DNA of 64,000 bases from Rhizoclosmatium globosum (taxonomy: Eukaryota > Chytridiomycota > Chytridiomycetes > Chytridiales > Chytriomycetaceae), in contig MCGO01000039.1 in assembly GCA_002104985.1 (NCBI GenBank), forward strand, positions 62,001 to 126,000. Reading direction: 5' to 3'. Within the stretch, counting starts at the first letter, position 1. Each line of letters begins with the position of its first letter. Positions 11,924 through 23,800 of the stretch are shown piece after piece. Made by a program: the position numbers and the translations under genes. The notes under the pieces were generated by a model that worked only from the letters and a program-made list of their open reading frames with translations, did not search any database and had not been told where the DNA came from.

Positions 11924-13861
11924 AGTTTTGATGATTATTTTTTTTGCAGTAGATTCAGTATAAAGATAGATTGCTTTATATTTCTTCTAAAATGACTCCG
12001 ATTTAGAAATGAGCAATGTCTTTAACTTCTTGAGAGAGATGGAATGGCAGACCATGACAGCAGCATACAGTAACCTGGATGGCAACTATAACACCAGGAA
12101 TCTGTTTTAACGCACGATGTTCTACTTAAATCTGCAACATAATAATATGCTGTTGAATATGCCAAGAATGATCAAACATGATGAGAAAATCTGGCTTCTT
12201 GCCTGCAGCCTTGTGCTCAATGGTTCCTACAGTATGCATAATAACATATGAACCCCTTTCATTCAGTGATAAAGATTGTTTTGCCTTCAGATCTATCTTG
12301 CATTCAAACAATAATGAGGTGTTGGTGGTGTAACTTTCATGGGAGGCTGCCTCCTGTTGCTACAATGTTTGTTCTTGACATACTGTGTAATTGTTTGATT
12401 CAGAGCAGAATAAAGGGGCTTGAATCTGAAGTCATCACAACATTTTCCAAGTTTTAGGTTGAGATTAGGCGTTTTGGTTGATAGGACATCCTCCCATAGC
12501 TATTTGGTTAAAGTATCTCTGGAAGATGAAGATATATATGTGGACTATGAGTCATTTGTCAACAAGGCAAACATTGATAATACGTATGAGCACCGCTATA
12601 TAGTCTTAGCATCTGGACGCTTTGCAAAAATATATTGCTATTGTGTGCGCCACGCTGTTCGTCCAAGATCAGTGTGTACCATCAAATGCCTTCCGTAATT
12701 AAAACCTACATGAAATATAAACATCCACAACCACACCCAAACAAATAAACAATTAGCCACATACATTCCAACCAACCACCCACCCCACAATCCACACCCT
12801 TACATGTAGCCAACCACTACGCATCCAGTATGATAATATCAGCTGCATGTACATCCTCACAGGACAAGTAGTGCTAGGTCAAGCTGTCGGATAGCAGTCA
12901 TACACAAACATAAGTAAGTTGGAGATGAGATAAGACTTGACAAAAATCCACATGGTCTCAGATTACAACAACACAAAACTAGGTTGGAAGAGTGTTCTGG
13001 CCAAATAGTTACACCAAAGGAAAGGTTCAAGACTTTAAACCTTATCATTGTGACTCATTCAGAACATACCTACCTTTGGCACTTCAACCGTGGGAAGATT
13101 TGTATTATTTTTGCCTAGTCTTTCCCATCACTCCTGCTTTTTCCCAGGACAGAATCGGATCCCTGACCAAATAACATCTCATTAAAACATATCAATCTTA
13201 AAAAATATGGCCCCGTTCAGTCAGCAAAAACAGTTTTTGGCCTATTTATCATTAAACTATTTATTTCCTGAAATGCCTATTTATCAATACATTTACTTTC
13301 CCTGTTTATTGATAAATAGCTCAAGGTCGTTTATTGATAAATTTCGGCCATGAATAGCCATAAACAGTAATACATTCAAAAACAGGGTAACATAGGTCAG
13401 AAATTGGTTAATTGATATTCAAACAATGTTAGGAAAGTTAGCAATGATACAGAGCAATATCCAGGAAAACGCGGCTCAAATGCCTTCAATTCAATTCAGT
13501 GTGAGAGTAGTCGCAATAGCAACAATTGGGTACTTTGTTGCTTGTGAGTAAAATAAACGGATATGACAAACAAAATACAGGCATCAGGTTGACAAATGGA
13601 AGTAAGGAGTGGATGAGAGAGGAAGAGAAAGGAGAAACAGGAGCAACTGGCTTCCAGCGGACCTGGGTATTAAAGAATTAGGGACATGACTGCTGTTGAT
13701 GCGCTCAACAATGAAATTGAAGACAACTTTCAAACTTTGCATAGCTCTAATGCTTCTTCTGATGCTTCTCACTGCTTAATTTGGCGTTGTTATAGTGACT
13801 GGTGTATTGAAAGCTATTAAAGTGTTTAATGAGGGGTCAGTCAGTGACTGTAGTTAGATAA
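11924..13861. other. gene-poor AT-rich stretch
   Basis: No gene I can support. An open frame at 12420-12698 (92 codons, ending CVRHAVRPRSVCTIKCLP) reads like a protein fragment but has no start context or recognised domain. The rest is AT-rich DNA with a C-rich patch at about 12730-12810 and a cluster of inverted TTTATTGATAAA-type repeats at 13240-13350. Confidence 0.5.
13277..13319. repeat. 13-bp perfect inverted repeat (hairpin)
   Basis: CTATTTATCAATA (13277-13289) and TATTGATAAATAG (13307-13319) are exact reverse complements separated by 17 nt. Further partial copies of the arm lie at about 13243-13256 and 13330-13345. It could be a decayed small inverted-repeat element; no coding potential. 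Confidence 0.5.
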
Positions 13862-15660
13862 ATGTTGGTGGAGAAGTCAGTTCTCCAAATACTGAGCAAT
13901 CAACCAATAAAATCACAACAATTCTTTACTCCAAATCCTTCGAGCTTCCCCACAACAGCTCCATCTAACCCACAACTGCGCCTATCCACTCGACAATACG
14001 CCCAATCACCAACAGATTCGCAGTCAATACACACCAGAGAACAATTCAAGCAAGAAAGAACAAGTTTTACTCCGTAGTACCCGATTATAACCTGTTCGAA
14101 TCCAGTATAACTGACTTCATTAACAATCGTGATCTCTGCGGTATCAGTCTTTCAAATAGCAACCTGTACCAGCTTGAGGAATTCAAGGACGCCATTGCTG
14201 GTCTCCTTGCAGAAAGAAACCTCAACCATGTTATCGACGTTTCACAAGCCAACAACCAAGAACACCCACCAATTGGAACTTCAGCTGAAATCTTACAACT
14301 TTGCCGAACTCAAACCCAATGCTGAAATCACAAATATGGAGAATCTTTTGCAAGCTTTAAACAAACAATACTGCGCAAGAAATCGAGTTTAAAGGCACCA
14401 AGACGTACCGTACCCACTTGCCAAAGGATTATTGGAAGCCAGTTCGCAACCGAGATACTGGGTGACAGTGAGCTCTCAGGTGTACAAAGTAATGATGAGT
14501 TAACATACCCGAATAAATTTTATAACTTCTTTCCAATATTCTCATTCCGTGCCCCTCCCGTACCTCTGACTCCCTCCCGACCTCCGTCTTCGCCGCACGC
14601 CCAGGGCACCACTTCCAATAAGGAGCTCCTGTTGCATTCCTGACTGGAGCAGCTTCAAACCATGGCAATAAGAGAAAGATGGTGATTGAGGAGAAGTTAA
14701 AGAACGCGGTGATACAGGCAACAGGTTCCCAAGAGGCGGCGGTGGCGGTAAAGGTAGACCAGGCGCTCCAGGTGCACCAGGACGCGGCGGACATGGAAGA
14801 CCCAATATCTGGAACAGAAACAATCACTGGAACGGCCAAAACAATGGTTTCATTGGATATAATGCATATAACGTATACAACAGATTTGACGGATCCTATG
14901 TTGTTAATGGTTACGGTAATTTTAACGGACAAACAGGGACCCAGTGACGCTAATAGCCGAGGAGCTCGTGCCAAAGGTATCCACGGCACACGGGGAAACT
15001 ATGGAAATCACCCTTACCGACAACCTCATAACGTCAACATACCCATTACTCTTTCCAATCCGTTCCACCTCCATCTAAAAATTGCAACGCTTGCAATCTA
15101 CCTCACTGGAACATTCAATGCTTCAAGAATCCTCAGTATCCGGAACTCATTCTCAAACCAGTACCTCCAGGAAGTACATTCATTGACTGGAGACTCATGC
15201 AAAGCGATTCCAAAAGTCACCCAGCCATTATTCCACTTAACAACCATTATCAACCTCCACAGCAACAACAACAACAGTATGGACCTCAACAACCAACAGC
15301 ACTTATTGCTGATGGAACAGCCTCCGACACTGAAATGGAGACTCAGGAAGAACAACAACCATCTAAGGATTTTATTATTTTCTTTTCACCCCACATGAAG
15401 AAGCGTGGACAGCCGCAAAGGGGGGTCCACCAAAAGGTGCAATGTCGTAGAACCCCCTCTATCAGATGAGTCACCTTCCAATTATATTTATGAGCCTCTT
15501 GTTATTCTCTCCTTATCTGAAACACCTATTATTCTTAAATCCAGTATCAATATCTACTGGCCAAAGTACTCCATCAATTACCACACGCCAAACCATGTAC
15601 ACCAATTGTTCTTCCACTCATAATTACTACGATTTACTGGCATCCACCACTACCTGAAGT
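13862..15660 (+). pseudogene. decayed gag-like coding region
   Basis: No single frame stays open, but protein-like stretches follow one another in different frames: an Asn/Leu-rich helical part (about 14075-14340; NLYQLEEFKDAIAGLLAERN), a segment ending DYWKPVRNRD (14390-14460), a Gly-rich basic tract (about 14720-14800; RGGGGGKGRPGAPGAPG) running into an Asn/Tyr-rich tract to 14947, a Cys/His cluster (CNACNLPHWNIQC, about 15075-15115) resembling a zinc knuckle with one residue fewer, then a Gln-rich tail. This order (helical capsid-like part, basic linker, Cys/His knuckle) fits a retroelement gag. No reverse transcriptase follows. Alternative: a dead host RNA-binding protein gene. Confidence 0.4.
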
Positions 15661-16987
15661 ACAGAGACAATTTAATCAAATCATCAAAAATGCACAGAGA
15701 GGCAAAAACGTAAATTCCTGTTGAGATAGAAAGCATACTGACTCATGCAAGTCCGATTGCATTACCTTTGTTGCACTAACAACATCCTTGGCGTACATAA
15801 TACCTGTGTTAGAACTGATGAACTTCACCATTGAAGAGACCATTGAAGTATTATTAGTTATACAAAGTAACAAAAATTCAGCCAAAACTTTGTTTTTCAG
15901 TCAGTTGTTGGTGCCTTCTGTTAACTGTCAATACCAATAAGAGCAAGTTTGCATTGAAATACCCATCACACCTGAACGCCAATTAGATAAATTATAAAGG
16001 TTTAACAAAGACATAAGACATGCTTAATATGTGGTATTTACGTAGGCGTATTGCAACAAAGGCATGGTCAATCCATTTCATGGAGAGTTTATCTTTTTTG
16101 GTCCAGATGTTTATGTTACTATGGTGATTTTATTTATTGCCAAACTTCTGCTCACAGTTGGTATTGATTTGAGCGCAAGTCAGAAACTCTTAACAACATC
16201 AATCTCTAGAACATATCACATACTTTACGAAACAAGATTGAAGCTCCTTGTACAAGAAGAAGGAAAATTGAGTTACTGATGGCAGCATTAGTAGTATTTT
16301 CTTGAACCTTATGCTAGGTTATATGGCCAGTCTAGTATGCTTCTTGCGCGCTATTTGGATTTGCCAGCCAATAATGGCTTCGCTCAAATTAACAGAAGAT
16401 GCCTGAACAAACAATATTTTAATAACAAAGCTTTTCTTAATGGAAACACAAGCTTTGTCACAACATAACTATAAACTTTGCTAGCAAAGAGACAGCAGTT
16501 ACCACCCTTTAAAAATTGCCAACCCTTCTATTTGGGAGGGACTTAACGTGCATTAAATATTCTTAAACCATATGAAGCCAATTTCAATTTATTTGCCTCT
16601 CTCCAACACGATTAATTTTGTGATATTTCCCAATAAAGGAAGGTGTAAAGGAACAAACGACTCACAGAAATAAGTAAAAATGGGAATATATATGTACATG
16701 GTCAGTACGTATAATTGCGTTGGAGGAATGCGTTGCCATCATGTGATTTTAAGAACTTCAACAGAATAGACTTCGAGGGTAGATACTCGCAATACAGTCT
16801 ATCAAAATCTCAATAAAACATAGAGTTTAATTTGCATAGAAAGAGTATTGATTTTTGTTTCTATAAGTAAGATACAATCAGTAGTTTGAGGCAAATTTAC
16901 GAGAAATGAATAGAACGAAGTTTTATAATATATCTTGTAGAATAGTAAAGAAGAGCTTTGAAACCTCGCTTTTTTGTAAGTTGTATT
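15661..16987. other. AT-rich intergenic DNA, nothing recognised
   Basis: Only short shadow frames. The ORF at 16064-16279 (71 codons) contains a hydrophobic stretch but no recognisable domain and I do not call it a gene. Confidence 0.5.
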
Positions 16988-18130
16988 CTAACGTACTGTT
17001 GTAAAAGTTAACGTGCCACATCTTTTATTTTTCCATTTGGCACGCTCTACGTATAACACTTGGTATCCAAATAGCTTAAATCCAAAATGTTCACCACTTT
17101 GAACAACCGCATCTCCATTCAGATCATCATAATAGAAGATAGTTCTGAATTGTTGAAAACGAGAACCAAAATCGTGACCCCAGTCCGGAGTAGCTGTAAT
17201 CCTAGCAACCAAATCCCAAACGCGCGTTCCAAACCGCAACATTGGAGGAAAATCAAATGGGGTTCGCTGTTCAATTGTTACATTGCAAAAGATAATCAGT
17301 GGTGGTGGACTAGACAAAGTATCATTTGCTTCTAATTCAGATGACGTGTAGATCAATACAATGCCGTGGCAAGATTCACTGTTCATGATCATACAATTGT
17401 GTATTCATTGCAATAAAATCTAGGTGGGCCATCGGGCAGTGAGCAATTGACTTGCCTCCTAAGGCTTCTTCCTCCTCATCTGTGAAGAGCCTTTTGCCGT
17501 GGGCACAATCTCCAGTCTTCTCCTTCACTCTGAAGAAGGATATAGCCCTGTGTTATGGATACTGTGGGTTTGGCTGACAATGATAGCTGCCTTGTTGACA
17601 AAATAACGGTTGTGAATGAGGTTTGTCATATATACCAAAACTTTCTTCTTAAGGGTCCCAGCATCTTGCGGCTTGTCACAGTATGAATCAAGTCTCTCTT
17701 TTTTATGCTTTGGGACTCCACAATTGCAAACCATCTTTCCAATAGATTGCTGTCAATAGCACGTAGTTAAAAATGAAAATGGCAATTCTTCTTCAGCCAA
17801 AAAGTTTCCAAGTTTTCCAGGGTATGCCATACAACGCAACAGAAGTCACGGCAGAAGCTGTTTATACTGGTGTTTTATATCCTCCTAGTGAAACCTCTCT
17901 GTTATAGCTGGACATATATTAGAGCAAAACTTCAATTCAGAGGAGACCAGGAACAGCTGCTGACCAAGATGGATCATTTCCATAGTTTTGCTGCATCCAA
18001 CAAGTAGGGTCAAGCTCAGCAGTGTCTTATCAGATTTTCCAAACACAGTGAACTGAGTCCCTTGTCCACGCAATTCAACAATTTGGAGAGTAAACCAGCG
18101 GTAGAAATAAGTGGAATAACAAGGCCTCAA
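16988..18130 (-). pseudogene. decayed protein-coding remnant of unknown family
   Basis: On the minus strand several adjoining frames look like real protein: about 18130-17885 (ending ELKFCSNICPAITERFH), about 17780-17640 (LLERWFAIVESQSIKKRD or, in another frame, CNCGVPKHKKERL), about 17560-17400 (DCAHGKRLFTDEEEEALGG) and an uninterrupted 134-codon frame 17392-16988 (FPPMLRFGTRVWDLVARI, FRTIFYYDDLNGDAV). Stops and shifts separate them. A diverged copy of the last frame lies at about 25620-25800 on the plus strand, so this is a repeated sequence, possibly a transposon gene. Family not recognised. Confidence 0.4.
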
Positions 18131-18911
18131 TAGAAATAGGGTTTGGCTTGTAGCTTGGTCAGATTAAAGAAGGAGACTGGCCGCTCGCATTCAATAATTG
18201 AGTTGAAGAAACCTAATTTGGGGGATGTCTTATCGACAAAAAGTTGGCATCAGAGATATAGAGACGGCGACGGGAGAGAACGAGAGGTATAAACCCTATA
18301 GATTGGGATGCGTAAGGGGTAAGGTAGAACGTAATAAGTAACAAATGCACACCTGAATGTCAAACAAATGACTCTTCAAAAAAAAAAAAGCGCAAGGATT
18401 TGGGGGCAATGCATTTTGGACAATTCAATACTTTTTTGGACAGTTTTCATTCTGTTGGGATGCTTAAACTGGAAAACTATTGGAAAAATACTAGAACAAA
18501 AGGGATAGCTACAACATATGTCTATTTCAGCTGCTGTTGCATTATTGCCACTTCTGGTTTGAGTAGGTGATGGACACTTCAATTTGGCAAGCTCAGCCTT
18601 GGCAGCCTCGATCAATCGTAGATTCCAACTCACTGAATCAGCAATTAAAACGGAATCTCCATGTTGGGTTCTGGCAGTACATGCTTAGAGACAGATAATA
18701 AAAAAATAATGAATCTTATTTGGATAGAACGGTATTAAGTTTGGAAAGTTTCGGTCAACAACAATGACTTGCCCATGCAAACCAAGACCACTGCTGCGAT
18801 AAGGACGGTACAATCATCTCGCGCCAATAAACACGAATGATATAGCCAAGAATGGACATCTTTGACTGATTTGTACTGGATTCCTACAGAAGCTGTGATC
18901 TAACGACTGAA
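18131..18911. other. intergenic DNA left of the copia element
   Basis: No supported gene. An 85-codon minus-strand frame at 18376-18633 has no start context or domain. The last five bases before the LTR (18912-18916, CATAC) are the left copy of the target-site duplication. Confidence 0.5.
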
Positions 18912-18916
18912 CATAC

Positions 18917-18998
18917 TGTTGTACGCAAGTTCTGTATTTGTAATAAAGTTTAAGGTTCTTCTCCCGAAACACCCACCCGACCCCGTGCACTTCCTCTA
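18917..18998 (+). repeat. 5' LTR of copia element
   Basis: Starts TGTTGTACGC and ends CTTCCTCTA; it contains an AATAAAG polyadenylation-like signal about 27 bp in. By eye it is identical over 82 bp to 25524-25605. It ends in TA rather than the usual CA. The flanking A leaves a one-base ambiguity between LTR end and target duplication. Confidence 0.88.
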
Positions 18999-19035
18999 GA
19001 TCAAGAGTTCTCACACGCCCTACCGAAAAGCAAGC

Positions 19036-20858
19036 ATGAACAATAACGCGCAAATCAAGCTCGACTTCCCAATGTTGGAATCCCTCGACACCACCGCAGT
19101 CTCCGATTGGATCGTAAGTCCCAACACCCCCCAACACACCACCACACCACCACCACCACCACCAAAAAACCGCAGTTAAAGTCTGTCGGAACAACGAAAC
19201 CGCAGTTAAAGTCTGTCGGAACAACGAAACCGCAGTTAAAGTCTGTCGGCACAACAACAACAACAACAACAACAACAACTACAACCACAACCCCATCAAA
19301 CATCACCATCAAACACCAAAACCCAACCAAACAACAACAACAATCGAATTTAAGTGTGGAGACTCATCAAAACGGACTAATATGGCCAGGATGGAAGAGG
19401 ATGAAAACTCAAACGACATGCAATAGATGCCCCCCACCACCCAACACCCAACCACCACCCACCCAATAACTAACAACGAAATCAGAGCGCCCTCGAATCC
19501 TTCATTGCTGAGAAGGAGCGCCTCGCGACCATCAAACCATCGAAGATCAACAACATCGCCAACAAGGGACTCACCTTGGACGAAGCCAAGGCCAAACTCG
19601 AAGAAGACGATGTCGAGTACTCCAACATCAACGAACACTTCGTCGCTGCAGTCAAAAACGGATCCACCCTCTACTACAAGTTCACAGATGCTGGCAGTAT
19701 CTTCCCATGCAGTGAATCAGCCAACTACTCTGTGATGGGAACCATCCGCAAACACGCTGGACCCGCCATCAAGCCAATTATCAAGAACTGTACGTTCGCT
19801 TACCACGCAATCCAGAACATCCTGTCACAGGTAAGCACATCATACAAACAATAACCCAATAACCAAACCAAACCAAACCAGGTCAAAACCACAACCCAAC
19901 GCAAGGCGCACGAGATTCATGCAGACTACTACAACATCCGCATGAAGGAAAACGAAACGGCTGAATCCCTCATCCACCGCTTCCAAGTCAACTGGGCAAC
20001 TGCCATCGACGTTGGGCAAAACAGTGACCTGAACAAACCACAACTGACCGAGCACGCTGCACACACAGTCCTCCTCAATGCACTCGACGACAGATATGCC
20101 GACTTTGTTTCCCAACACCTCCTCCGTGACTTCGACGCAAGCACCAACAACATTGTGATGTTGTACACGTTCATCCGGGAGCACGCGCAGAAGAAAAAGC
20201 TGGATACCAAAGTTGACACCCCCCCAACATCAACCAACACCACCATCGCAGCCACTGTTGTCCAAGACCCCAACCTCGTCTACCAACAAGCCTTTGCTGC
20301 TGCCATGGCAGCAATCCAACAAACAAATCCCAACCTCCATCCCAACCTGCCACCCACTCCCAACCCTGTTCGACCACCACCATTCAAACCTGCGCCACAG
20401 CAACAATACCTGGCAGGAACTCAAGGACGACCAGCCACTCTTGATGCAAACGGATTCAACCCCAACTACCATGGAAGGCTAACACGTGATGGTCGCCCAA
20501 ACCCATATGGAACCCCAACCCCAACTCCAACCCAAACCTCAACCGCCCGCAGCCACCTGCCCCTGCAGGAGGCCCCACCCGCAACTTCGCAGCAAACACC
20601 ATGGCCCGCCCAACACCCCGTCGCCCACCATACCCACCTCCACCTCAAAATAACCTCCAACGAGGCTGCTACAACTGTGGAGACCCAAATCACTTCTCAC
20701 GCGAATGCCCAAACAAAACTGCCAACTTTGCAGGTGGTGCGACGGAATTCAACAGTGGAACTGACGACTTCAACATGTATGACGACGATCCCAACAACCA
20801 AAACTGGGACTCATCAACCGCCGAATACAACAGCCACAATGACCCAAGTTTTTCTTGA
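19036..20858 (+). CDS. copia gag polyprotein (intron-containing)
   Basis: Capsid/nucleocapsid part of the element. ATG 19036 opens a 26-codon first exon (19036-19113) ending SDWI; intron 1 is 19114-19485 (372 bp, GTAAGT ... CTAAC ... CAG); exon 2 is 19486-19830; intron 2 is 19831-19881 (51 bp); exon 3 continues to the stop near 20858. The frame is preserved across both introns. Exon 3 carries the copia gag helical domain (AHTVLLNALDDRYADFV), a Pro/Asn/Gln-rich linker and a canonical CX2CX4HX4C knuckle (CYNCGDPNHFSREC, about 20670-20710). A one-base break near 20520, in a run of ACCCCA units, separates the linker from the knuckle frame. Confidence 0.82.
19171..19277. repeat. 30-bp x3 tandem repeat and AAC microsatellite in gag intron 1
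   Basis: Three head-to-tail 30-bp units containing CGCAGTTAAAGTCTGTCGG at 19171-19200, 19201-19230 and 19231-19256; the first two are identical and the third differs near its end. They run into an (AAC)n tract to about 19277. The array lies wholly inside the first gag intron. Confidence 0.85.
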
Positions 20859-23800
20859 GCCCGTCATCAGCACGGGCGAGCCTCAACCCAACACCCCAAA
20901 CAGCCCCAACCCTACCATCACAACCATCCTCACCGCCACCAACAACCACACCTTGCGACACCTTTGAATCTGACCCTCCACACATTCCCTCCATCGAAAA
21001 CCTCGTCGCCAGCTCAACACCTCCTACCGTCTTTGGCACTGTCGTGGACACTGGAGCAAACTCTGAAATCATCAGAGACCTGTGCTATTTCAAAGGTACG
21101 TACTGGGAAGATGGCTTGAAATCAGAACTGACAATGTTGATGGAAAATATGTGCCTTGAACCCACCCTACCCCAAACCCCTTCACACCACCCGCAACCCA
21201 TACCTTAGCCCCACCCCCAACAAAAATGAAGTGAATTAATAATAAAAAATATATTCCCAAATTCAGAAATCAAACGAACACCTCCGAGTGACTTTGGTGC
21301 ACTCTCAGCCACAGCCACACCACTCCTCTCACATGGTTCAGGACATGCTATCATCCCAGCAAGAAGAGACGACGGAACTCTCTTCGAAATCCACTGCCAT
21401 AATGCCCAATACTGCCCCTCATCACCAGCAAACCTCATTCCCCAAGCCACCCTCAACCGACAAGGACTTTACTACTTTGGATACGACAATGAGTCTGCAA
21501 TCTATGAACACCAAGAGGGCATCTCTCCAAACCGCGAAAAGGACACCCGCGTCATGCTTGTCAAAATGAAATTCAATCTACCATTCATACCTACCATCAA
21601 CGAACCAACCCGCTCTACCCAATTCTATGGCCAGACCCTCTCCCAGCTACAGCGATACCGCCCACACGTTGGCACCGCACTATCAAGGAAATACATGGAA
21701 GACCTCACAAACAGACTGAAACTTGATTCCCTCCGACTCCACAAAGTGCTTGGACACACCTCAGTTGAGCGCCTACGCTATATGATCCGCCACCGCACAA
21801 CAGCTGACTTACCACTATCTGCCATTATTGAGTGCCAATGCACAGACTGTGCCAAAGGTACAAAAAACCCCAAAATATTTGTAACAAATACTCACCATAC
21901 AACCAGGAAAGAAGCAACGAGCCCCCTTCAATGCCTCCAGACCAAGCGACTATGGAATGGGAGCATCACTCCATGTTGACGTAGTAAAACTTGGCAAAGA
22001 CCGCTTTGGAAACATCTACCTAGTCGTCGTTGTGGACGAACGCACCAGGAAATCCTGGGTCTACCCCCTGAGAGCAAAGAGCGATGCACTTGTTGTCACC
22101 ATCCAGCTGATCCAACAACTGAACGAAACAGTCGACAGACCAGTCCGTGTGCAACGCATCCGAATGGACAAGGGTGAACTCTTCTCAACAGCCTTCCTCA
22201 ACTTCTGCAAGGCAAACAATATCACAGTGGAACCCACACTCCGCAAAACACCTGAAGAAGATGGAGTCGCTGAATCCCACATCAAAACCCTGTGTGACAG
22301 TATGTTAAAACCACAGCTTCAACCAACACACTAACCTGACAACAGTCATGCGCTCACTCATTGCTGGTGCACCAAACCTCTCAGCAACAGACTGGGATCT
22401 TGTCTACATCCATGCCAATGACATCAAGAACAAACTACCAGTGACAAGCCGAGATGTTTACTCCCCAGACGAAGAATGGACAGGCCACGCACCCTACGTC
22501 AACCACTACCAAGTCTTTGGTTCTGCTGTTCAATACCACTTGGAAAAGTCAGATAAGACCAAAACCAACCCCACTGATGGCACCAAATCGACACGAGAGA
22601 AACTGGACGCAAAAACAGCCCCAGCGATATACATTGGCCACATGTCCCGAACACACGTCCGACTACTTGACATTGCATCAGGCAAAGTAAGCATCATCCT
22701 TAATCATGTCATTCAACCATATTGAACAAACCAACAGGTCATATATCGAAGACATGCTGACTGTACCTTTGACAATGACGTGTTCCCCATGATACCATCA
22801 CGACCAACAGACATCCAAGATGTCCCTTTTGTGGAATCACAAGCCCGCCAATTGGAAACACTCTCTCAGGAGAAATCACCGCAGCAGAAGAAGAAATTCG
22901 CGCATTCCTCCGAAGAAAATCCCAAATCATTGGCAACCCCATGGATCCAGTTGTCATCAGTGACATGAGCAACTCACCACTGGTCCCAGAAGCAGCAAAA
23001 TCCATAAACAACAAAAGAAAACGCAGCAAACAAACCAAACAGCAAAAACCACCCTCCAAGCACCTACAACCCACCCCCAATGCACAACAACTTTCCAAAC
23101 AGCAAACTGTCAACCCCAAACCCACCACCTCCAACTCTCTCCAGAACAAATACCATCCCTGGACCCACCCTCAACAGTCCTCAAACCTCCAGACATCACC
23201 CCAAAACAGCGCAACACAAGGCCGCGACCCATGCAACCACCCCCACTTGAATCATCTGACGAGGAATCATCAGACTCAGACAATGACACAGATGATGAAT
23301 ACACACCAGGTACACCAAAACCTCCCAAAAACACTCAACTAAACAACAATACAGGCCAAGAACACCTTGTATCACTTCTCTGCAAAGAACTTGGATTCAA
23401 GACCCCAGCCTTGCCCACCCGTGACCACCTCACAGCCCTACTCTGCAAACTACATAACCACTCTGAACAACCTGTCATCAACCTTGAATCACGCTTCCAA
23501 CAATCCTCAACAATCCTCCCTGAGCCCACAGAAGACGACACAATACAGTTTGAAGAAACTTGGAGCAGCTTATGGAATGACCTCAAACCAACACACGCAT
23601 GGACAGTATTCAACCCAATAGACCACCTACCAGGAGTTAACCCCATGACCGACAAACTCCCAACGTATATCTCCCCAGCTGACGAAGAACCCAAGAACCG
23701 CGCAGCAGCCATGGCAAGTCCATACCGTCACTTCTGGATACGAGCCGAACAGGAGGAAAAGGCATCACTCAAGGCTATGGGCACCTTCAAAGAACGGCGG

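Noticed and set aside
14085..14110. GTTCGAATCC box resembling a tRNA T-arm
   Set aside because: No acceptor stem or anticodon arm can be folded around it, and the bases lie inside a protein-like frame of the gag-like remnant.
14429..14989. 186-codon minus-strand ORF
   Set aside because: Antisense shadow of the Gly-rich plus-strand remnant; composition (Ala/Ser/Thr/Val runs) follows from the opposite strand.
18999..19035. tRNA primer-binding site after the 5' LTR
   Set aside because: GATCAAGAGTTCTCAC does not clearly match a tRNA 3' end known to me, so it is not annotated.
19171..19256. Three 30-bp direct repeats as a CRISPR array
   Set aside because: Units are head to tail with no spacers, in a eukaryotic transposon intron.
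19055..19330. Minus-strand ORF with a Val run
   Set aside because: Reverse of the AAC/ACC microsatellite in the copia intron.
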